Assembly: GCA_964618855.1 (NCBI GenBank)
Contig: CAZUCD010000023.1
Coordinates: 1-32,936, forward strand
DNA length: 32,936 nucleotides
Origin: CAZUCD01 sp964618855
GTDB taxonomy: Bacteria; Sumerlaeota; Sumerlaeia; SLMS01; JANRJK01
Direction: 5' to 3'
How positions within the stretch are numbered: the stretch's first letter is position 1; the number at the start of each line of letters is the position of its first letter. Shown in pieces: positions 28,603 through 32,936 of the stretch. The position numbers and the translations under genes are program-made. Under the pieces are notes generated by a model that was not told the DNA's origin, searched no databases, and saw only the letters and a list, made by a program, of their open reading frames with translations.

Positions 28603-29706
28603 CTAGCCCAGCCGCTTGTGGAACCGCATCGAGCTCAGCGTCACCAGGACGACCGTGAACCCCGAAAGCACGAGCGTCTGCGGCCACAGCGCCCAGAGTC
28701 CCGCGCCGCGCAGGATGATGCCGCGCGCGATCTGCACGTAGTAGGTCACCGGGATCGCGCAGCTTATCGCATAGATCGGCTTCGGCATCGTCTCGCGCGG
28801 GAACGCAAACCCGGACAGCAGCACCGAGGGCAGCATGATCAGCATCGCGAGCTGCATCGCCTGCGCCTGGTTCTGCGACACCGTCGAGACGAGAATCCCA
28901 AGCGAGAGCGCGGGAAGCAGGAACAGCGTCGAAAGGCACATCAGCAGGAACAGGTCCCCCTCGATCGGCACGCCGAATCCCCACCGCATGAGCGCCAGCA
29001 CGAGGATCGTCTGCAGGATACCGATGACGGCATAGGGGACGAGCTTCCCGACAATGATGGCCGTGCGGGACACGGGCGTGACGATGAGCTGTTCCAGGGT
29101 CCCCCTCTCCCTCTCGCGCACGATCGCGAACGCGGTCAGCATGACGGTGACAATCTGCAGGATGATCCCGATGAGGCCCGGCACGTAGAAGTGCGAGCTT
29201 TCGAGGTCGGGATTGAAGAGGACGCGCGGGCGCGCCTCAATCGGGAGGTTCGCGATGTCGATGCCCTGCCTCCCCAGCGACTCGAGCTGGCTCACGGCGC
29301 GAGCCGTCTGGTTGGCCGTCGATGCGACCGTGCTGTCCGAGCCATCAATCAGGAGCTGCATCGTGGCCTGGCGCCCGTTCGCGATGTTGGAGGCAAAGTC
29401 CGGGGGAATCACGAAGCCAACCTTGATTCGGCCGGCCACGATGCCCCGCATCAGCTCGTCCGGGCTCGATGCCTCCTCGACGACGTCGAAGGACTCTGTG
29501 TTCGCGAGCCTTTCGATCAGGCGCCGGCTCTCGACGCTGCGGTCCATGTCGCAGTAGCCGCTTCGGATGTGCTGCACGTCGAGGTCGATGGCCAGGCCGA
29601 AGATGAGCGTCTGGATCACCGGGATCAGGAAGATGAAGCGAGTGCTCGGGTCGCGCCGAACCTGCAGGACCTCCTTGTACATGATCGCCAGGAGTCCGCG
29701 GAACAT
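28603..29706 (-). CDS. ABC-2 type exporter permease (YbhS/YbhR-like)
   Basis: A 367-residue permease with the layout of YbhS/YbhR and DrrB-type exporters. One N-terminal helix (TRFIFLIPVIQTLIFGLAID) is followed by a large extracytoplasmic domain (~45-175, with ELMRGIVAGRIKVGFVIPPD and ATMQLLIDGSD), then five helices including VPGLIGIILQIVTVMLTAFA and LLPALSLGILVSTVSQNQAQ. The loop VRERERGTLEQLIVTPVSR is the hallmark ABC-2 motif (ExGT.E.L..TP). The C-terminus PVTYYVQIARGIILRG is also standard. The ATG at 29706 overlaps the ATPase stop by one base (TGATG). E. coli has two permeases in the ybh operon; only one is present here, so it would act as a homodimer. It ends the pilT-led operon. Confidence 0.94.
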   Translation of the reverse strand: MFRGLLAIMYKEVLQVRRDPSTRFIFLIPVIQTLIFGLAIDLDVQHIRSGYCDMDRSVESRRLIERLANTESFDVVEEASSPDELMRGIVAGRIKVGFVIPPDFASNIANGRQATMQLLIDGSDSTVASTANQTARAVSQLESLGRQGIDIANLPIEARPRVLFNPDLESSHFYVPGLIGIILQIVTVMLTAFAIVRERERGTLEQLIVTPVSRTAIIVGKLVPYAVIGILQTILVLALMRWGFGVPIEGDLFLLMCLSTLFLLPALSLGILVSTVSQNQAQAMQLAMLIMLPSVLLSGFAFPRETMPKPIYAISCAIPVTYYVQIARGIILRGAGLWALWPQTLVLSGFTVVLVTLSSMRFHKRLG

Positions 29707-30629
29707 CAGCGCGCCGCCTCCGCCGCCTGGACCCGGCTCCTCGTCAGCATCACGAACACATCCTCGAGGGAGGGCTCGATGTCGCGGACGCCGTGGCATG
29801 CAAAGCCCGCCTCGACGAGGCGCCGCCGCACGTCCTCCGCCCCCAGCCACCGCTGCGCGAGGATGTGGATCGCCTGCCCGAAGAGCGTCGCGTCCGAGAT
29901 GCCCTCGGAGCGCCGGAGGAACCCCAGGGCCTCCGTGACGCGGTCCGTCTCGACCTCCAGGCGGTGGCTCCCCGGGGGCGTCACCTCGGGCAGCCGCTTC
30001 AGTTCGTCCGGTGCGCCGCACACCAGCAGCCGCGACATGTAGATGTAGCCCACGTGCGTGCAGCNNNNNNNNNNGAGGTGGAAGAGCAGGTCCCAAAGGT
30101 CGCGCCGGGCGACCGGGTCGATGCCCGCAGTGGGTTCGTCGAGGAAGATGATGCGCGGCTCGTGCAGGAGCGCGCATGCCACGGCGAGCCGCTGCTTCCA
30201 TCCGCCGGAGAGCTTCCCCGCGAGGCGCGCCGCGTAGCCCTCGATCCCCACCAGCCCCATGACGGCGCGCCGGCGCTCCTCCAGCCGCGCGCCCGACAGC
30301 CCGTACACCCGCCCGAAAAAGCGGACATTCTCGTCCACCGTCAGGTCCTCGTACAGGCTGAAGCGCTGCGAGGTGTAGCCGATGCGCTCCTTGACGGCCT
30401 CGGGCGTGCGGCCCACGTTGATCCCCTCGAGGAGCGCCTCCCCCGAGGTCGGCTCGAGCAGCCCGCACAGCATCCGGATGACCGTCGATTTCCCGGAGCC
30501 GTTCGGCCCCAGGAACCCGAAGATGGCGCCGCGCGGGATGGAGAACGAAACAGAGTCAACCGCGGTGAACTTGCCAAAATTGCGCGTGAGGTCCCGGACG
30601 ACGATGGCCGGTTCCGCGGCGGTCGTCAT
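29706..30629 (-). CDS. ABC exporter ATP-binding protein (contains a 10-N gap over the H-loop)
   Basis: The ATPase for the downstream ABC-2 permease, 307 residues as written. Walker A GPNGSGKST is at 41-49, the Q-loop region is YTSQRFSLYEDLTVDEN, signature LSGGWKQRLA begins at 140 (LSGGW rather than LSGGQ), and Walker B IIFLDEPTAGIDP begins at 160. After DLWDLLFHL the sequence enters ten N and resumes at CTHVGYIYMSRLLVCG. Related ATPases have roughly 15 more residues here, including the switch histidine (the THYMDEA-type segment). The absence is therefore almost certainly an assembly gap that is too short, not a degenerate enzyme. The C-terminal domain carries the usual EPSLEDVFVMLTR. The start overlaps the adaptor stop (ATGA), and its own stop overlaps the permease start. 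Confidence 0.94.
   Translation of the reverse strand: MTTAAEPAIVVRDLTRNFGKFTAVDSVSFSIPRGAIFGFLGPNGSGKSTVIRMLCGLLEPTSGEALLEGINVGRTPEAVKERIGYTSQRFSLYEDLTVDENVRFFGRVYGLSGARLEERRRAVMGLVGIEGYAARLAGKLSGGWKQRLAVACALLHEPRIIFLDEPTAGIDPVARRDLWDLLFHLXXXXCTHVGYIYMSRLLVCGAPDELKRLPEVTPPGSHRLEVETDRVTEALGFLRRSEGISDATLFGQAIHILAQRWLGAEDVRRRLVEAGFACHGVRDIEPSLEDVFVMLTRSRVQAAEAAR
30065..30074. other. Assembly gap of ten N inside the ABC ATPase gene
   Basis: Ten N replace the D-loop to H-loop region. By comparison with the family from memory, about 55 bases should be present, which preserves the frame as 10 does. The written gap length should not be trusted. Confidence 0.95.
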
Positions 30630-31756
30630 CGCGCGCCCGCCCCCTCCAGGAACACATCGGCGAACATGCCGGCGTGGAGCTTCTCACCGCCCTCCGTGAT
30701 CGTGACCTTGGCCTCGAAAACGAGTTCCGCGCGCTTCTCCGTCGTCTGCACGTTGCGCGGCGTGAACTCCGCGTCCCCCGCGATGTGCGTCACCGTCCCC
30801 TTGAACCGCGTGCCGCCCATGCCGTCCACGCGGACGGAGACGGTCCCTCCCACCGGAAAGTCCGCAACCCTGGGCACGGGAATGAAGCACCTGACGTAGG
30901 GCGCGCCGTCGAGGTTGATGATGGCGACCGCCTGCCCCGCCTTCACGAGGTCGCCCGCGTTGAGGTCCATCGTGTCGATGATCCCGGGAGCCGGGGCCGT
31001 GATGGTCATTTCGCGCAGGTTGTCGCGGCGCAGCGCGGCCTCCGCCTCCGCGGCGGCGAGGGCGGCCCTGAGGGCCTCGACCTCCTCGGGTCGCGCGCCG
31101 TTGCGCATGCGCTCGAGCTCGGCCTCCGCGGCGGCGGCATCTGCGCGCGCCACCGCGATGTCCTCGGCGCGGTAGCCCGCCTTGAGCAGGCCTGCGCGCG
31201 CCTCGGCACGCTTCACGCGGGCGCGGGCCGCATCGTCCGTGGCGATCGCCGCGCGCAGTGACTTGTCGTCCGAGGCTCCCTTCTCGAAGAGTTCCGTCAT
31301 GCGTCGCCGCTCGCGCGCCGCCTGGTCCGCGAGGCTTGCCGCCTCAGCGAGTTCCGCCTCCGCCTCGGCGATTTCCTCGGGGCGGTAGCCTGCGGCGCGC
31401 TTGTCCGCCTCCGCCCGTTTTGCGGCCACGAGCGCTTCCTGCGCCGCGATGGTCTCCCTACGGGTTCCGGCCAGGAGCAGGTCGAGGTCCGCCTTGGCCT
31501 TTGCCGCGCGTGCAACGGCGGAGGCGAGCGCCGCCTCCGATTCCGCGCTCTCAAGCCGGACGATCACGTCGCCGGTGGAAATCCTGTCCCCCTCGTCGCG
31601 GAGGATTTCCGCCACGCGGCCGCCCACGCGCGAACCCACGTGCGCACGCTCGCGTTCGATCCTGCCGCTTGAGTGGAACGGCTCGTCCTCGCGGACGCAT
31701 CCGGCGAGCGCGAGTGCCAGGAGGCCTGCCGCGAATCTGGTACCGAGTCTTCCCAT
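30626..31756 (-). CDS. Lipoprotein membrane-fusion protein (HlyD/YbhG-like)
   Basis: A 376-residue periplasmic adaptor for the ABC exporter. The N-terminus is a lipoprotein signal (FAAGLLALALAGC, lipid on Cys20). The lipoyl half VGSRVGGRVAEILRDEGDRI with STGDVIVRLES after it leads into a long Ala/Glu/Arg-rich alpha-helical hairpin (~70-245). This hairpin contains repeated phrases (AAGYRPEEIAEAEAEL, KAGYRAEDIAVARADA, RNGARPEEVEALRAAL), the YbhG-type internal repetition. The second lipoyl half is MTITAPAPGIIDTMDLNAGD, and the barrel contains YVRCFIPVPRVADFPVGGTV and RVDGMGGTRFKGTVTHIAGD. The ATG at 31756 shares one base with the pilT stop (TGATG), and its stop overlaps the ATPase start (ATGA). 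A TolC partner is required; the TolC-like gene at 14228-15967 or another could supply it. Confidence 0.93.
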   Translation of the reverse strand: MGRLGTRFAAGLLALALAGCVREDEPFHSSGRIERERAHVGSRVGGRVAEILRDEGDRISTGDVIVRLESAESEAALASAVARAAKAKADLDLLLAGTRRETIAAQEALVAAKRAEADKRAAGYRPEEIAEAEAELAEAASLADQAARERRRMTELFEKGASDDKSLRAAIATDDAARARVKRAEARAGLLKAGYRAEDIAVARADAAAAEAELERMRNGARPEEVEALRAALAAAEAEAALRRDNLREMTITAPAPGIIDTMDLNAGDLVKAGQAVAIINLDGAPYVRCFIPVPRVADFPVGGTVSVRVDGMGGTRFKGTVTHIAGDAEFTPRNVQTTEKRAELVFEAKVTITEGGEKLHAGMFADVFLEGAGAR

Positions 31757-32936
31757 CAATCGAGGTCGATGCTGGGCAACTTCGGCTTCCGCACGGGAGG
31801 CTGCGGCTCGGCTGGCGGGACGACCGGACGGGCGACCGGCATCGGCGCCGGACCGCGGAGTCCCGGTTGGCCTGTCTGCATCGCGGGACTTGGCGGCGGG
31901 GGTGGCGGCGCCGGTGCATGCTGCGGTGGGGGAGCGGGCGGACGCGGGGGCGCGGGAGGCGCAGGCATCGCGTGCGGCGGCGGGGGCGCGGGGTGGCTCT
32001 GCGGCGGTGGAGGAGCCATCGCGGCGGGTGGTGGTGGCATCGGCCGCGGCGGGGGAGGAGGCGCCGCGGGACGGGGGGGCGCCTGCTGGGCCGCGGGCCC
32101 CTTCGCGGAGAGGTTCGGGTGGATCCCGGACTCCCCCGTGCCCGCGTTGTCGTAGCCGCCGTCCATGTCGAAGCCTCGGGGGCGTCCCGTGCCGTCCGTG
32201 GGCAACTCGTAGTCCCCCCGGACGTCGGCCCACTCGTCGGAATCGTCCTCCCAGCTCGACCCCGGGGTGATGCCTATGCCGCGCATCTTGAGTTGCAGGT
32301 CATTGGCGGAGTGCGCCGCGCCGATGGCCTCCTCCTGCGCGATGATGCCCCGCTTCCAGAGCTTGAACAGCGACTTGTCCATCGAGGTCATCCCGTCCTG
32401 GTTCTCCAGTCCGAGAGTGGCCCGGATCGTCCCCATCTCGGACTTCTGGATCAGGTCCATGATGCGGGGCGTGTTCACCATGATCTCGACCGCGACGGCC
32501 CGCCCACCGGAGGCGCGCGGGACCAGGCGCTGCGAGATGATCGCCCGCAGGTTGTGCGCTATGTGGTGGAGCACCTGCTCGCGCTGGTCCATCGCATAGA
32601 AGTTCAGGATGCGCTCGATCGTGATCGTCGCGTCCGTCGAGTGCAGTGTGGCGAAAACAAGGTGCCCCGTCTCCGATGCGTGCAACGCGAACTGCACGGT
32701 CTCCGCGTCGCGAAGCTCGCCGATGCAGATCACCTGCGGTGCCTGGCGCATCGTGTTCTTGAGCGCTTCGTGGAAGGAAAACGTGTCGATGCCCACCTCG
32801 CGCTGGGTCACGATGGATCGCCTGTGGCGGTAGAGGAACTCGATCGGGTCCTCGATCGTCACGATGTGGCCGCTGCGGACGTGGTTGCGGTAGTCGATCA
32901 TGGACGCCATGGTCGTGGACTTGCCCGAACCCGTGG
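31756..32936 (-). CDS. Type IV pilus retraction ATPase PilT/PilU-like, N-terminus outside the window, long Pro-rich tail
   Basis: PilT-type hexameric ATPases depolymerise type IV pili and drive twitching motility and DNA uptake. The gene enters from the window edge in the middle of Walker A (TGSGKSTTMASMIDYRN). Then come HIVTIEDPIEFLYRHRRSIV, TQREVGIDTFSFHEALKNTM, Walker B APQVICIGELRDAETVQFAL, the His box ETGHLVFATLHSTDATITIE, and AVAVEIMVNTPRIMDLIQKS. The catalytic core ends near the segment with AHSANDLQLKMRGIGI. A tail of about 170 residues follows: first acidic (EDDSDEWADVRGDYELP), then about 80 residues that are mostly Pro and Ala, then a basic-acidic end KPKLPSIDLD. Canonical PilT ends soon after the core. 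It is the first visible gene of an operon with an exporter. Confidence 0.93.
   Translation of the reverse strand, partial: TGSGKSTTMASMIDYRNHVRSGHIVTIEDPIEFLYRHRRSIVTQREVGIDTFSFHEALKNTMRQAPQVICIGELRDAETVQFALHASETGHLVFATLHSTDATITIERILNFYAMDQREQVLHHIAHNLRAIISQRLVPRASGGRAVAVEIMVNTPRIMDLIQKSEMGTIRATLGLENQDGMTSMDKSLFKLWKRGIIAQEEAIGAAHSANDLQLKMRGIGITPGSSWEDDSDEWADVRGDYELPTDGTGRPRGFDMDGGYDNAGTGESGIHPNLSAKGPAAQQAPPRPAAPPPPPRPMPPPPAAMAPPPPQSHPAPPPPHAMPAPPAPPRPPAPPPQHAPAPPPPPPSPAMQTGQPGLRGPAPMPVARPVVPPAEPQPPVRKPKLPSIDLD

Noticed and set aside
28596..28610. Small hairpin TGGGC-GCCTA-GCCCA between the CYTH and permease genes as a terminator
   Set aside because: Only five pairs, overlaps a stop codon and lacks a T tract.
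29706..30629. ATPase lacking its H-loop as a degenerate or inactive enzyme
   Set aside because: The missing part coincides exactly with the ten-N placeholder; the other motifs are intact.
1..32936. tRNA, rRNA, tmRNA, riboswitch or CRISPR features
   Set aside because: Intergenic gaps were scanned by eye on both strands; no T-loop GTTCGA context with matching stems, no regular repeat-spacer pattern and no known riboswitch core was found.

Overview
The window is high-GC bacterial DNA with very dense coding on both strands and no gene-free stretch longer than about 290 bases. An outer membrane is implied by a TolC-type channel, two membrane-fusion proteins (one a lipoprotein), an MsbA-like transporter and a type IV pilus motor ATPase. 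Two runs of exactly ten N mark scaffold joins, so this is probably a draft or metagenome assembly. The phylum cannot be fixed from the sequence. Large secreted HYR/DNRLRE and cohesin-like proteins, Thr-Pro linkers and an unusual gene order suggest a poorly sampled lineage rather than a well-studied proteobacterium. This is inference only.

Layout. 1-1590: the 5' part of recA (minus), a divergent STAS-domain regulator, and a convergent small unknown gene. 1862-6191: an MsbA-like exporter (minus) divergent from two coupled GT4-type glycosyltransferases, a plausible glycolipid or polysaccharide unit. 6197-10284 (minus): rpmH-rnpA-yidD, then a secreted cohesin-like protein, smpB and a secreted HEAT-repeat protein, with stop/start overlaps in each trio. 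10557-12821: a large secreted multidomain surface protein ending in a strong terminator. 12882-15967 (minus): a membrane-fusion protein and a TolC-like protein behind a possible sigma-54 promoter flanked by related palindromes. 16215-17057: panC.

17219-20602: ABC ATPase, ABC-2 permease and a membrane-anchored helical-repeat protein, ending in a terminator. 20891-27231: a membrane TPR/degenerate-kinase protein, a membrane protein with two ComEA-type helix-hairpin-helix domains, a large envelope protein with a GATase-like fold, and a solitary LivM-type permease, ending in a terminator. 27400-28589: an HNH endonuclease and a CYTH phosphohydrolase. 28603-32936 (minus): pilT with a long proline-rich tail, then a lipoprotein fusion protein, ABC ATPase and ABC-2 permease, all coupled by 1-4 base overlaps.

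No tRNA, rRNA, tmRNA, CRISPR array, insertion sequence or phage gene was recognised. The most unusual points are: apparent CTG starts overlapping the preceding stop (CTGA) for both rnpA and yidD; the TPR/degenerate-kinase, double-ComEA and GATase-like envelope cluster; a codon-usage break inside the large secreted protein; the sigma-54-like promoter with paired palindromes; and the PilT tail inside an exporter operon.
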